DNA of 64,000 nucleotides. It comes from a bacterium (GTDB lineage: Bacteria; Myxococcota; UBA727; JAUIJE01). The stretch is from contig JAUIJE010000017.1 of the NCBI GenBank assembly GCA_030431455.1, positions 1 to 64,000 of the forward strand. Direction: 5' to 3'. The position numbers were made by a program, and so were the translations under genes. Below, piece after piece: positions 34,134 through 42,892 of the stretch. Under the pieces are notes generated by a model. That model saw only the letters and a list, made by a program, of their open reading frames with translations. It made no database searches and was not told the DNA's origin. Numbering within the stretch: the first letter of the stretch is position 1; each line of letters starts with the position of its first letter.

Positions 34134-36896
34134 CTACTCGTCGACGATGAGCTGGGTGGTGTCCGCGAGCCAGCCCACCCAGCCGTCCCCGTCGTCGACG
34201 TACAGCGGCGCGGTGTAGCAGAACGTGCTCCCGTGGGCGAAGTCGGGCAAGCCCGGGCCGCGCGCCACCGCGAACCACAGGTCGTCGTCGGCGCTGGGCA
34301 GCGCGGACAAATCGAACGTCATGCGCCCGGTGCTGCCCTCGTCGAGGGACGCCCACAAAGACGCGCCGGTGTCGTCGGGCAACAGGGCATCGCCGTCGCG
34401 CACGATGGGCACGACCCGGCCATTTCGGTACAGCTCCACCCGGGAGACGCTGGCCCACGACGGGGCTTGGACCTGCAGTGACATGCCCGCGGCATCCGCC
34501 GCGCTCACCGGCTCGGCGTGGCCCATGGGCCGGCGGTCCCCGACGTGGAACGTGGCCAGACAGCCGTTGCCCACCGCCACCCGCTGGGCGCGCACCGCGT
34601 CGCGCATGCGGTCGTCGTCGACCTCGAGGGCATCGTCGGTCCCCACGAACAGGAAGTTGCGCGGGTAGCCCACGCCCTCGGCCACCCGGTGGGTGTCGCT
34701 GTTGCCGGTGGCCACCACCGGCAAGCCCGAGCCGAGGAACACGAAGTAGTCGGCGAGCACGGGGACGTCGCCGGCGTTGGCCTCGGATTCGTCGGCGAGC
34801 GCGACCAGCCCCGCCTCGGTGAAGGTGGCGGGGTTGCCGAGCGACCCGTTGAGTTCGATGGCTTCAAAGTTGTTGGTGAACCGGGTGTACACGTCGGGGG
34901 CGAGGCCCGGGAGGGTGGGCGCGGGCCGCGGGGGGCGCTCACCGGTGAGGGGGTTGAGCCGGAAGGCCGAGAACACCCCGGCGTTGTCCGACCGGGGGTG
35001 GTTCATTTGGATGATGGGGTCACCGGCCCGCTCCCGGATGTCCGCGAACAGCGCGGCCACGCTTTTGTCCCACCACAGCCGCGCCCCAATGTCTCTGCAG
35101 GGGTCCGCGGGGTCGATGGCCCAGGGGTAGACGTTGAAGTGGCCGATGGCCTGGTAGCTGACCTCGTCGCCGGCGATGGCCACGAGGTGTTCGGCGACGC
35201 CGGCCTCGACGACGGCGGGGCCAAAGTCAGCGATGTTGTCGTGGTCGGTGGACGCGGTGTACTCGATGCCCTCGGCGGCGTTTTCGAGCACCTTGCGCAC
35301 CAGCGGCACGGTGCCGTCGGTGCTCTTGATCGTGTGTTGGTGAAACTCCGCGGCCACTGCGCCGCTTGAGTCGATTTCGCGCACCAACGCCAAGCTCGCG
35401 TCCGCGGTGCCCCCCGCGGGCACGGTGATGGTCACCTGGTCGGCGGAGAACTCAAAGCCGCGGCTGGCGCTGACTTCGTACGCCCCCGGGGCGAGGGTGA
35501 TGCGCGCTTCGCCGTCGGCGGTGGGCACGCTTTGCACCAATCCGCGGCCGGTGAAATCGCCCAGGGTCGGGCTCGGCCGCGCGGTGCCGTCGAGCGGCCG
35601 GACCGAAAACTTCGTGGGCAGCACCGGCAACGGGCCCCCCGCCCCGTCGGTGTACACCGCGTGCAACTGCAGCTGCCCGGCCGCGGGCAAGCTCAGGTCC
35701 GCGGTCTTTGCGTCCCCCTCGGCGACGCTGACCGCGACGGGCGCGCTGCGCAGGGGGTCGTCGGTGTGGGCGTAGAGGTCGTAGGCCCCCGGGCGCAGGG
35801 TCAACGTGAACGCGCCGTCGTCGTCGGTGAACGTTTGGTTGGTGACCGCGCCTTCGTCGGCGTCGAACAGGTCGCCGACCACCGCCGAGACCATGACGTG
35901 CCCGGCCGCGGTCCCGTCGGGCCCGGTGACGCGCCCGGACACCTCACCCACGGGGCGGTGGGCCAGCTCATAGCCGCGGCGCAGGACGCTCTCAAAGCTG
36001 CCGTCGCCGACGACGATGTAGCGGGTGAAGCTGTCCTCGCGGGCGATGATGGCATCGTCGGCGCACACCAGCGACGTGACCCGCGACTCCGCGAACAACA
36101 TGGTGGGGTCCTCGGTGGGACACACCAGGGCATAGCTGGTCTTGCTGCCCCCCGCGGTCAGGCCCTCGGTGCGGGTGAAGAAGTCCATGTCCCCAAAGCC
36201 GCGCTCGGGGGTGAGCATCCGGTTGACCCCGCCGAAGGCGACAAAATCGGCGTACAGGGGGTAATAAATCTGATCGTCCCCGTCGTTGATGATGCGGGTG
36301 ACGATCTCGATGTAATCGACGTCGGGCCAGAGGATGTAGTCGGTGATCACGGTGGCGTCCATCGTCTGCGAGAGGTACGCGGCCTGGGGCGCCAATGTAA
36401 ATGGACCGAGCTTCCCGGTGACGCGGATGATGCCCCGGACGCCGAGGCGGCCGTCCTCGACCACTTCGATGCTGTCCACGATCACCTCGTTGGCCCCCAC
36501 CGCGACCACGTGTTCGCGGAACGCGTCGAAGTCCGGCTCCCCCTCGGGGCGCACCAAGTCCACGTCGACGAGGTTGCCCCCCCGCGAGCTGTTGCCGAAG
36601 GGGCGGTCGTCGTCTTGGATCAAGAACCGAATCTTGCTGTTGTTGCAACGGTAGGCGTGCCCCACCCGACCGAACGCCAAAGGCCCTTGGATGAGCTCGG
36701 CTTCGTCGTCGACAAACCCGCAGCGCACCTCGCCGTCCGAGAGCCGCACGCTCAGGTCGGACACGTCGGGGGGCGCGGGGGCCGGGCCGTCTCCGGTGCA
36801 AGAGCCGATGACGACGACGAGCACCGGCGAACACATCAACAGACACAACGCGTGGCCCACACCACGCGCCGACGGGGAAGGGTGAAGGGCGCGCAT
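34134..36896 (-). CDS. Lipoprotein with carboxypeptidase-regulatory-like and PHP (CehA/McbA) domains
   Basis: The 920-residue lipoprotein has a signal ending in the lipobox VVVIGSC. Residues 45-320 are a beta-sandwich region. A carboxypeptidase-regulatory-like repeat follows around 325-400 (GEVSGRVTGPDGTAAGHVMV, GAFTLTLRPGAYDLYA). The C-terminal half is a PHP-fold metal hydrolase of the CehA/McbA type: AEFHQHTIKSTDG, YTASTDHDNIADFGP, GDEVSY, IIQMNHPRSD and VATGNSDTHRV supply the His/Asp/Glu metal ligands. CehA/McbA members cleave carbamate or ester bonds; the substrate here is unknown. The architecture suggests an outer-membrane-anchored hydrolase facing periplasm or surface. One strict iterated motif lies in it (35087). 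Confidence 0.85.
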   Translation of the reverse strand: MRALHPSPSARGVGHALCLLMCSPVLVVVIGSCTGDGPAPAPPDVSDLSVRLSDGEVRCGFVDDEAELIQGPLAFGRVGHAYRCNNSKIRFLIQDDDRPFGNSSRGGNLVDVDLVRPEGEPDFDAFREHVVAVGANEVIVDSIEVVEDGRLGVRGIIRVTGKLGPFTLAPQAAYLSQTMDATVITDYILWPDVDYIEIVTRIINDGDDQIYYPLYADFVAFGGVNRMLTPERGFGDMDFFTRTEGLTAGGSKTSYALVCPTEDPTMLFAESRVTSLVCADDAIIAREDSFTRYIVVGDGSFESVLRRGYELAHRPVGEVSGRVTGPDGTAAGHVMVSAVVGDLFDADEGAVTNQTFTDDDGAFTLTLRPGAYDLYAHTDDPLRSAPVAVSVAEGDAKTADLSLPAAGQLQLHAVYTDGAGGPLPVLPTKFSVRPLDGTARPSPTLGDFTGRGLVQSVPTADGEARITLAPGAYEVSASRGFEFSADQVTITVPAGGTADASLALVREIDSSGAVAAEFHQHTIKSTDGTVPLVRKVLENAAEGIEYTASTDHDNIADFGPAVVEAGVAEHLVAIAGDEVSYQAIGHFNVYPWAIDPADPCRDIGARLWWDKSVAALFADIRERAGDPIIQMNHPRSDNAGVFSAFRLNPLTGERPPRPAPTLPGLAPDVYTRFTNNFEAIELNGSLGNPATFTEAGLVALADESEANAGDVPVLADYFVFLGSGLPVVATGNSDTHRVAEGVGYPRNFLFVGTDDALEVDDDRMRDAVRAQRVAVGNGCLATFHVGDRRPMGHAEPVSAADAAGMSLQVQAPSWASVSRVELYRNGRVVPIVRDGDALLPDDTGASLWASLDEGSTGRMTFDLSALPSADDDLWFAVARGPGLPDFAHGSTFCYTAPLYVDDGDGWVGWLADTTQLIVDE
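35087..35099 (+). repeat. Iterated motif CAATGnnnnTGCA, strict copy
   Basis: CAATG-TCTC-TGCA, antisense to the PHP lipoprotein gene; coding strand encodes Pro-Cys-Arg-Asp-Ile-Gly. Confidence 0.8.
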
Positions 36897-36925
36897 GGTC
36901 CATGCGTAGCCCTGTCACCTCTCTG

Positions 36926-37870
36926 TCACAATGGGGGCGGCCGCAAGAACCGAAGCAGCCGCGGCCATGTATGCGCAGGTGCGTGTTTGCCCACCAGCAG
37001 GTCCACGTGCCCCATCGCGGGCGCGTCGTCGTCGAACAGGCACAGCTCGACCCCCGGTCGGGCCAAACGATCGTACAGCGCGAGCACGCCGTCTTTGGTC
37101 GCGAGCCGGTCGCCGGCCGCCCCGAGCACGAGCACCGGCAAACCCGGGGGCACCGACAGCGCCCGCCCGAGCCGCTGCGCGCCTTTGTCCGGGTCCATCA
37201 GGTCCGCGACCGCCCGCAGGCTGTCCTGGTGAAAACTCTTGGCCAAAAAGAACCGCAACACCTCGGGCTCGAGGCTCCCGGGCACAAAGAACTGGAACGG
37301 AAACGACAACCCCGGCCAGTCCAGGGCCCGGCGCGTGGCGAGCAACGGCCCGGTCAACCACTGGCCCGGGAACGAGAGCTTGCCCCGGCCGAGCGTGCGC
37401 GCCAGCGGGGCCAAGGCCGCGAACGCCCCGTCGACCACCGCGCTGTGGCTGTCCACAAAAAGAGGGCTGGCGATGACCGCGAGCCGGTCCAGCCGCCGCT
37501 GGTCGGCGGCGTCGAGCAACAACGAGAGCAGGCCGCCCATGGAGTGGCCGACCAACGCGACCCGTTGGTGGCGCGCGGTGACCTGGTCGATGGCCCAGCG
37601 CAGGTCGTGGTCGACGTAGTCGAGCAAGGTGTCGCCCCGCGCGAAGGCCCGCTTGTCCGACCCCCGCCCGAACAGCTCCAAACAATACGTGGTGAACCCG
37701 TGCGCGGCGAGATGGCGGGGCAAAGACCGGGTGGGGACCTCGAACGAGAAACGGTTCTGCACCAGGCCGGGCACCAGGAGCACGGCCTCGGTGGTGTCGG
37801 CCACGGTCTTGTGCAGCACCACGTCCCGGCCGTGGTCCAATGTATGTGCAAATGGAGCGAGCGCGAGCAT
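36926..37870 (-). CDS. Alpha/beta-hydrolase, esterase-like
   Basis: The 314-residue protein from ATG 37870 has the alpha/beta-hydrolase core. The oxyanion region is VLLVPGLVQNRFSFE, the nucleophile elbow is ALVGHSMGGLLS, the Asp region is VLVLGAAGDRLATK, and the catalytic His is in PAMGHVDLL. The lid region is large (residues ~150-230). It is similar in outline to polyhydroxyalkanoate-type lipases. No signal peptide is seen, so it is likely cytosolic. It is 11 bp downstream of the TPR-cNMP gene on the same strand and probably co-transcribed. A strict iterated motif lies near its start (37838). Confidence 0.88.
   Translation of the reverse strand: MLALAPFAHTLDHGRDVVLHKTVADTTEAVLLVPGLVQNRFSFEVPTRSLPRHLAAHGFTTYCLELFGRGSDKRAFARGDTLLDYVDHDLRWAIDQVTARHQRVALVGHSMGGLLSLLLDAADQRRLDRLAVIASPLFVDSHSAVVDGAFAALAPLARTLGRGKLSFPGQWLTGPLLATRRALDWPGLSFPFQFFVPGSLEPEVLRFFLAKSFHQDSLRAVADLMDPDKGAQRLGRALSVPPGLPVLVLGAAGDRLATKDGVLALYDRLARPGVELCLFDDDAPAMGHVDLLVGKHAPAHTWPRLLRFLRPPPL
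37838..37850 (+). repeat. Iterated motif CAATGnnnnTGCA, strict copy
   Basis: CAATG-TATG-TGCA, antisense to the esterase gene; coding strand CCA TTT GCA CAT ACA TTG encodes Pro-Phe-Ala-His-Thr-Leu with AT-rich codons. Confidence 0.8.
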
Positions 37871-37881
37871 GGCGCGCGCAG

Positions 37882-39465
37882 CTAGAGCATCACCGGGGCG
37901 TCCCCGAGCAGGTCGCGGTTTTCGCTGCTGCGGCGGGCGGACAGCTCGGACAGGGTCTCGAGAATCTGGGGATGGGTCATGATCAGCTCGTCGACCCGCT
38001 CTTTGGCCAGCCGCAGGACGGTGCACGGGGTGGTCGCGCGCACGCTGGCGCTGGCCGCCTGCTTGAACAAGACGCTCATCTCGCCGAACACGTCGCCTTC
38101 GCGGAGCTCGGCGAGGACCACCTCGCGGCCTTCGGGCCCCTGGGTGAGCACGTCGCACCGCCCGCTGAGCAGCACGTACAGACCGTTGCCGGGTTGGGCG
38201 CGGGTGATCAGGGTGCGGCCCGGGGCGACGTCGCGGCTTTTGAACTTCTGGATCAGGCTGCGCTTGTCCGCGGGGGAAAACGGCGCGAACAGCGGGCTGG
38301 TCTTGAGCAGGTTGGTGAGCATCCGGTTGCGGTGAAAGCGCTGCATCACCTGCTGCACCTGGGGATACTCGGCGGTGATCTCGTCGAGGAGCTCGCGCGA
38401 AATCTCGAACAGCATGGTCTCGTTGTCGGCGATGACGCTGGCGGTGCGGGGGGCGTCGGACAAAAGCGCCATCTCGCCAAAAAATGCGCCGTCGGTGAGG
38501 GTGGCGAGGCGCACCTCACGGCCGTCGCCCATGTCGCGCACCACCCGCACGGTGCCTTGAATGATGACGAACATGCTCGAGGCGTACTCGCCCTCGGCGA
38601 TGAGGATTTCGCCGGGCTCGGCCTGGTGGAGGTTCATGCGCTCGGTCAGGGCGATGAACGCCTCCCCGGGAAGGTCCGAGAACAACGGGATGGGAGGCAA
38701 CGCGTCGGTGTTGATCTCCACCGGCTCGACGATGTCGATCATCTCGTCGTCGGGCAGATCGTAGTCGTCGTCGTCGAGGTCCTCGATGTCGTCGGGCACG
38801 TCGGCGATGTCGTCGACGAGCTGGCCCATGAGCACCCCGTCGCCCCCGCCCGAGGGCGCGGCGTCGACGACGTCAATGTCCATGTCCACGTCGATGGCCT
38901 GCCCCGCGCCATCCCCGCCCACCATGCTCATCAGGTCGGCGAGGTCGGTCTTGATCGGGGCCACGATGGGCGTGTCCGTCACCGACACCTCTTCGAGCAC
39001 ATCCGCGTCGTCGAGGTCGAGCTCGACCTCGGCGCCGTCTTTGCTTCGAATCGATCGCGCGGGGGTCCCGCGGATGGTGGCGGCGCTGTTCTTTTTGAGG
39101 GCCGCGGACATCGACTTGGGCATGTGCACCGGCCCGAAGTCCCCGCGCTTTTTGGCGTAGAGCCCGGCCAACGCCTGCTGGGTCTCGGTGTGGCCGGGAT
39201 CGAGGCCCAAGATGACTTTGCTGATCGCGATGGCCTTGAGCAACAAGCCGTCGGCGGCGTACGACCCGGCCACGGATTGGTACTCGGCCACCGCCTTGTC
39301 CTTCATGCCCAACCGGGCATAGGTGTCGGCGAGCTTCTGCCGCACGGTGAGGTCGCGCGGGTCGATGCGCAGACATTTCTCGTACTCGACGAGGGCGTCT
39401 TTGTACTTGCCCTTGGCGGTGAGCCGCGACGCCTTGTCTTTCAGTTTGCGCGTCTTGTCCGACAT
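37882..39465 (-). CDS. TPR protein with two cyclic-nucleotide-binding domains
   Basis: The 527-residue cytosolic protein from ATG 39465 has TPR-like repeats at residues 1-110 (LTAKGKYKDALVEYEKCLRI, YARLGMKDKAVAEYQSVAG). A long, very acidic linker follows at ~140-285 (DDIEDLDDDDYDLPDDE). Two cNMP-binding domains come next: residues ~290-400 with GAFFGEMALLSDAPRTASVI, and ~415-525 with GDVFGEMSVLFKQAASASV. Both have the FGE...(R/A)-A-S phosphate-binding cassette; the second lacks the Arg of the consensus RTAS and may not bind cAMP. There is no DNA-binding HTH, so it is not a Crp transcription factor. TPR-cNMP scaffolds of this type are common in Myxococcota. Confidence 0.85.
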   Translation of the reverse strand: MSDKTRKLKDKASRLTAKGKYKDALVEYEKCLRIDPRDLTVRQKLADTYARLGMKDKAVAEYQSVAGSYAADGLLLKAIAISKVILGLDPGHTETQQALAGLYAKKRGDFGPVHMPKSMSAALKKNSAATIRGTPARSIRSKDGAEVELDLDDADVLEEVSVTDTPIVAPIKTDLADLMSMVGGDGAGQAIDVDMDIDVVDAAPSGGGDGVLMGQLVDDIADVPDDIEDLDDDDYDLPDDEMIDIVEPVEINTDALPPIPLFSDLPGEAFIALTERMNLHQAEPGEILIAEGEYASSMFVIIQGTVRVVRDMGDGREVRLATLTDGAFFGEMALLSDAPRTASVIADNETMLFEISRELLDEITAEYPQVQQVMQRFHRNRMLTNLLKTSPLFAPFSPADKRSLIQKFKSRDVAPGRTLITRAQPGNGLYVLLSGRCDVLTQGPEGREVVLAELREGDVFGEMSVLFKQAASASVRATTPCTVLRLAKERVDELIMTHPQILETLSELSARRSSENRDLLGDAPVML

Positions 39466-39511
39466 CGGCGGAAATGACCTCCACCTGCGAGATACCACGC
39501 CCGGACGTGGT

Positions 39512-40351
39512 TTATCGAGAAGCTGGCCCGTCCTTTTCCGGGGGCTGGTCGCGGGCGATGCGGTACCACACCCCCGGGTCGGCCCACACCGGCCGGGCCC
39601 GGGCCCGGGCCGGCGGCTTTGGCGCCGGGGTGTCGAACACGGCCTCGAGCAGCCACGCCACCGGGGCGGTGGGCCGCGCGTCCTCGTCGTGCACGAACAG
39701 ATACCGGGCCGTGGCCAGCTCGGCCAACAGCCGGGCATCGGCCCCCCCGCACACCACCCCGGCCACCGCCAACGCCTCGGCGGCGGGGGCGATCACGACC
39801 TCGGCGGGGTGGTCCTTGGCGAACCGGCCCGCGGCCGCGTCGACATCCAGGGGCGGGGGGTGGCCGGCGTGCCACACCGTGCGCCCCCGGTGGCGGAGGT
39901 GATAGCCCAGCCGGTCGGGGCCGGCCCCGGTCGGCGACACCTCCACGCGCACCCCGCGGGTCTCGACCACGTCGCCGGGCCGCACCACCCGCACCCGCCG
40001 CGCGCCGGCGAGACGGAAACGTTTGGCGGAGGCTTCATCCGGCACCAGGCACGAGGCCTCGTCGAGGTCGAGACGGGACAAGTCGCGGGCGTCGAGCCCC
40101 CACCCGTCGGTGACCAACACCAGGTCCAGCCGACCGAGGTCGTCGGGCCCGAGGGCCGCGCCCACCCCGTCGAACACCACCCCGGGCATGGGCGGCGGAC
40201 CGAACCGCGGGTTGATCGCGACCCGGACCGACGAGAGCTCGATCAGGACGCTCGCCCCCCGGACCTTCTGGACCCGGAGCGAACCGCTGGCCGCCGCCCC
40301 CGCGGGGAGCGCGGCGCACAACCACAGGACGACGACCAGGCGACACGCCAC
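39512..40351 (-). CDS. Exported MBL-fold protein with metal ligands lost
   Basis: The 279-residue product starts at GTG 40351 with a signal peptide (LVVVLWLCAALPAGAAAS). The fold pattern follows UlaG-type metallo-beta-lactamase proteins (GASVLIELSSVRVAINPRFG, then DLVLVTDGWGLDARDL, then WHAGHPPP). At the place where active enzymes have THxHxDH this protein has VTDGWGLD, so the dinuclear zinc site is gone and catalysis is unlikely. A binding or structural role in the periplasm is the best guess. Its GTG is only 15 bp from the divergent ATG at 40367, so promoters overlap. Confidence 0.65.
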   Translation of the reverse strand: MACRLVVVLWLCAALPAGAAASGSLRVQKVRGASVLIELSSVRVAINPRFGPPPMPGVVFDGVGAALGPDDLGRLDLVLVTDGWGLDARDLSRLDLDEASCLVPDEASAKRFRLAGARRVRVVRPGDVVETRGVRVEVSPTGAGPDRLGYHLRHRGRTVWHAGHPPPLDVDAAAGRFAKDHPAEVVIAPAAEALAVAGVVCGGADARLLAELATARYLFVHDEDARPTAPVAWLLEAVFDTPAPKPPARARARPVWADPGVWYRIARDQPPEKDGPASR

Positions 40352-40366
40352 GATGTCGAACGTATC

Positions 40367-41422
40367 ATGCCCGCGATGACCGACGCCCCCGCCCCCGGAC
40401 GCTTGACCACGTGGATGCAACGCACCGTGCGCCGGGTGCAGGGGGCCAAGCGGCTCTTGCCGTGGCTGTCCCTCGCCGCGGGGGTGGTGAGCGCGTTTTT
40501 GATGGAGCGATCGCCGCGCTCGTCCGTGCTGGTGGTGGGCGCGGCCCTCGCCGGCTGGGTCTATGTGTTCCTGCTCGCCCTCGTCACCCCCGAAGAGGGC
40601 GACGGCAAGGGCGAGAGGTTTGCGCGGTTTTTGGTGACGTGGGCGGCGCAGACCTTGGCCCAACAATGTCTCTTCTTCGTGCTCCCCTTTTACGTGCTCT
40701 CGTCGAGCTTTGTGCTCGGCCACGGGCTGTTCCTGCTGGTCTTCATCGGGGTCTGTGCAGGCACATTGTGGGATCCGTTCTACGATGGGTTGGCCCAGTC
40801 GATGCCGGCCCGGGTCGGGCTGCAGGTGTTTGTGGCCTTCGTCAGCATCGCCGCGGTGCTCCCCGTGCTCGGGGTGCCCGGGTGGCTCTCGCTGGTGCTG
40901 GCCTCGACGGTGTCGGCGCTGGGCTTGCCCGCGTTGGTGGCGGTGAGCTCGCCAAAGGAAAAGCGGGGGGTGCGCGCGGGGCTGGCGCTGGTGCTGTCGG
41001 TGGGCGGGTTTGTCGCCCTCGCGTTCGTGGGGGCGCCCGCGGTGCTGCCCCCGGCCCCGCTGCGGTTGATGGACGGCGGCCTCGGCACGGGCATGGAAGA
41101 GCACGAGCTCGTCGGCCAAGCGGATGCGTTTGCCCAGACCCCGCTTTTCTGCGCAAGCGCGGTGTCGGCCCCCCGGGGGCTGTCCGATGGGCTGGTGCAC
41201 GTGTGGCGCCACGACGGAAAGGTCACCGACCGCATCCCCCTGACCATTCGCGGCGGGCGGGACGCGGGCTTTCGCACGTACTCGAAAAAGGAGCGCCTCG
41301 CCCCCGGCAAGATCAGCTGCACCGTCGAGACCGGCAGCGGCCAGGTGCTCGGGCGCTTCAGCGCGGTGCTCTCGTCGCCGGCTGCCGCTCCATCAGATAG
41401 CCCCAGCAGTCCCGGCGGATGA
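40367..41422 (+). CDS. Membrane protein with C-terminal DUF2914 domain
   Basis: The 351-residue protein (start ATG 40367; a second in-frame ATG at 40376) has about seven hydrophobic helices between residues 30 and 235 (LSLAAGVVSAFLM, LVVGAALAGWVYVFLLAL, LVFIGVCAGTL, VFVAFVSIAAVLPVLGVPG). A periplasmic C-terminal domain contains VHVWRHDGKVTDRIPLTIRG and GKISCTVETGSGQVLGR, the DUF2914 pattern found in uncharacterised proteobacterial membrane proteins. Function is unknown. Its 3' end overlaps the aspartoacylase-family gene on the other strand by 65 bp (41358-41422). One strict iterated motif lies at 40756. Confidence 0.8.
   Translation: MPAMTDAPAPGRLTTWMQRTVRRVQGAKRLLPWLSLAAGVVSAFLMERSPRSSVLVVGAALAGWVYVFLLALVTPEEGDGKGERFARFLVTWAAQTLAQQCLFFVLPFYVLSSSFVLGHGLFLLVFIGVCAGTLWDPFYDGLAQSMPARVGLQVFVAFVSIAAVLPVLGVPGWLSLVLASTVSALGLPALVAVSSPKEKRGVRAGLALVLSVGGFVALAFVGAPAVLPPAPLRLMDGGLGTGMEEHELVGQADAFAQTPLFCASAVSAPRGLSDGLVHVWRHDGKVTDRIPLTIRGGRDAGFRTYSKKERLAPGKISCTVETGSGQVLGRFSAVLSSPAAAPSDSPSSPGG
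40756..40768 (-). repeat. Iterated motif CAATGnnnnTGCA, strict copy
   Basis: The plus strand reads TGCA-GGCA-CATTG within the DUF2914 protein gene, encoding Cys-Ala-Gly-Thr-Leu-Trp. Confidence 0.8.
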
Positions 41423-42353
41423 CCGCCGGGTCGGTGGTGAACATCACCGGCACCAACGGCCGGGTGAGCACGAGCTTGCCGTCATCGATGGCGAGCAACG
41501 CGTCGAACACATCCACGCCCCCTTCGCGATCGACGACGTCGAACGCGTCCTCGGCCATGTCGTCGACCCACGCGATCACCGTGCCCGCGGGCTGCTCCTG
41601 AAAGTTGTAGGACTCGATCTCGGGGACAAAACGCACCGCACAATCTGGCCCCAGCCCGAACATCGTTTCCCGGTGAATGTGCACGATGCCCTGGGCCCGG
41701 TGCACCACCATCGACATCGGGTCCGCGGCGGGGAAGGCCCCTTGGCCCACGATGCGCTCGAGCACTTCGGCGGCCCAGCGGGGGCCTTGCTCGTCGTGGG
41801 GCGGGCCGAGTTCCCAGATCACGCTGGGGCACAGCTCGGCCATGGCCTGGGCGAACAGGCCGGTGGGCCCCTGGATGTGCACCACGTGGTCGGAGAACGC
41901 CGCGGCCAATCCCAATGAATCTGCATCAGCGAGGTGCACGCCCGCGAAATGGGGATTTTTCCCCGATGAGTTGTGCAGGTCGAACGCGAGCACGGGCTGG
42001 GCCTCTTTGTGGTGGGCCATCAGCGCGTTGGTCTTTTTGTGCGACCTGCCCCAGATGCGGTTGTAGTCCGGTTGGTGGTCGAGGACCCGGCGGCCCTCGG
42101 CCGCGGCGGTGGTGTTGCCGACCTGGAGCCACACCGCGTGGGGCAGCGGGCGGTCGCCGCGGGCGGTGAGCCAGTGTTGCACCGCCCGCAAGCCCCCGGG
42201 CTCATTGCCGTGCAGGAGCATGCTGATCACGATGGGCCGGGGGTCGTCCCCCTCGAGCTTGATCAAGGAGAGCTCGGGGGTGAGCTCGCTCAGCCGCTCG
42301 GGGGGGATGGTCAAAAACCCGTCGGGCAGCCCCGCGAAGGTGGCCAGGGTCAT
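41358..42353 (-). CDS. Succinylglutamate desuccinylase/aspartoacylase-family zinc hydrolase
   Basis: The 331-residue protein has the M14-like zinc site of the AstE/ASPA family: LLHGNEPGG gives the His-x-x-Glu pair and LAFDLHNSSG the third His. GNTTAAAEGRR and WELGPPHDEQGP supply substrate-binding and catalytic-Glu segments. The C-terminal ~100 residues form the beta domain (YNFQEQPAGTVIAWVDDM). Family members remove acyl groups from N-acyl amino acids or polyamines. The substrate here is unknown. The gene overlaps the FHA gene's stop by 4 bp (ATGA), and its own 3' end overlaps the convergent DUF2914 gene. Confidence 0.88.
   Translation of the reverse strand: MTLATFAGLPDGFLTIPPERLSELTPELSLIKLEGDDPRPIVISMLLHGNEPGGLRAVQHWLTARGDRPLPHAVWLQVGNTTAAAEGRRVLDHQPDYNRIWGRSHKKTNALMAHHKEAQPVLAFDLHNSSGKNPHFAGVHLADADSLGLAAAFSDHVVHIQGPTGLFAQAMAELCPSVIWELGPPHDEQGPRWAAEVLERIVGQGAFPAADPMSMVVHRAQGIVHIHRETMFGLGPDCAVRFVPEIESYNFQEQPAGTVIAWVDDMAEDAFDVVDREGGVDVFDALLAIDDGKLVLTRPLVPVMFTTDPAVIRRDCWGYLMERQPATRAPR
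41913..41925 (+). repeat. Iterated motif CAATGnnnnTGCA, strict copy
   Basis: CAATG-AATC-TGCA, antisense to the aspartoacylase-family gene; the coding strand GAT GCA GAT TCA TTG encodes Asp-Ala-Asp-Ser-Leu. Confidence 0.8.
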
Positions 42354-42877
42354 GAAGGCGCGTCTTGGTGGAGGTGGATGGTGAAGTGGGTGTCGCCGAT
42401 GGCGAAGCTGTCGCCGTCGACGAGCACCATGCGCGCGATGCGCACGCCCTCGACCCGGATGCCATTTTTAGAGCCCAGGTCCACCAACTCGAAGTGGCCC
42501 TCTTCGGAGCGCGTGACCCGCGCGTGCTCGCGGCTGACGTCGTCGCCTTTGACCACAATGTCACAGCGCTTGTCCCGGCCGATCAAGGTGCTCGAGGCCT
42601 CGAGGGCCAGGCGCACCTCGTGGCCCTTGGCCCGGCGCACGCTCACCTCGCCGTGGAGGTGCCGCCGGCGGTCCTTGGCCGCGGCCTTGGCCAGCGCGCG
42701 CAGGTCGTGCGGCTGGGTCGCAATGTCATTGACCGTGGGCTCTTTGGCCTCCGCCGCCGGCGCCGCCCCGTCGGCCACGGGCGCGCCCTCGCCCGCACCC
42801 GCGGGTGCCTCCACCCCGGTGCCGGTGTAGGTGTACTCGGTCCCGGTGCTGGTGTACTCCTCGTCGTCGTCGGCCAT
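42350..42877 (-). CDS. FHA-domain protein
   Basis: The 175-residue protein has an N-terminal Thr/Tyr/Gly-rich segment (EEYTSTGTEYTYTGTGVE) that may be phosphorylated, an Ala/Pro-rich linker, and a C-terminal FHA domain at ~80-172. The FHA core has STLIGRDKRCDIVVKGDDVS, the SREHARV phospho-Thr-binding motif, LVDLGSKNGIRVEG and GDSFAIGDTHF. FHA domains bind phosphothreonine on partner proteins. No Ser/Thr kinase is nearby. It is sandwiched between the M14 peptidase (15 bp upstream) and the aspartoacylase-family gene (4-bp overlap), implying one transcript. A back-to-back pair of loose iterated motifs lies at 42719-42733. Confidence 0.88.
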   Translation of the reverse strand: MADDDEEYTSTGTEYTYTGTGVEAPAGAGEGAPVADGAAPAAEAKEPTVNDIATQPHDLRALAKAAAKDRRRHLHGEVSVRRAKGHEVRLALEASSTLIGRDKRCDIVVKGDDVSREHARVTRSEEGHFELVDLGSKNGIRVEGVRIARMVLVDGDSFAIGDTHFTIHLHQDAPS

Positions 42878-42892
42878 CGCCGGCCCAGCTCA

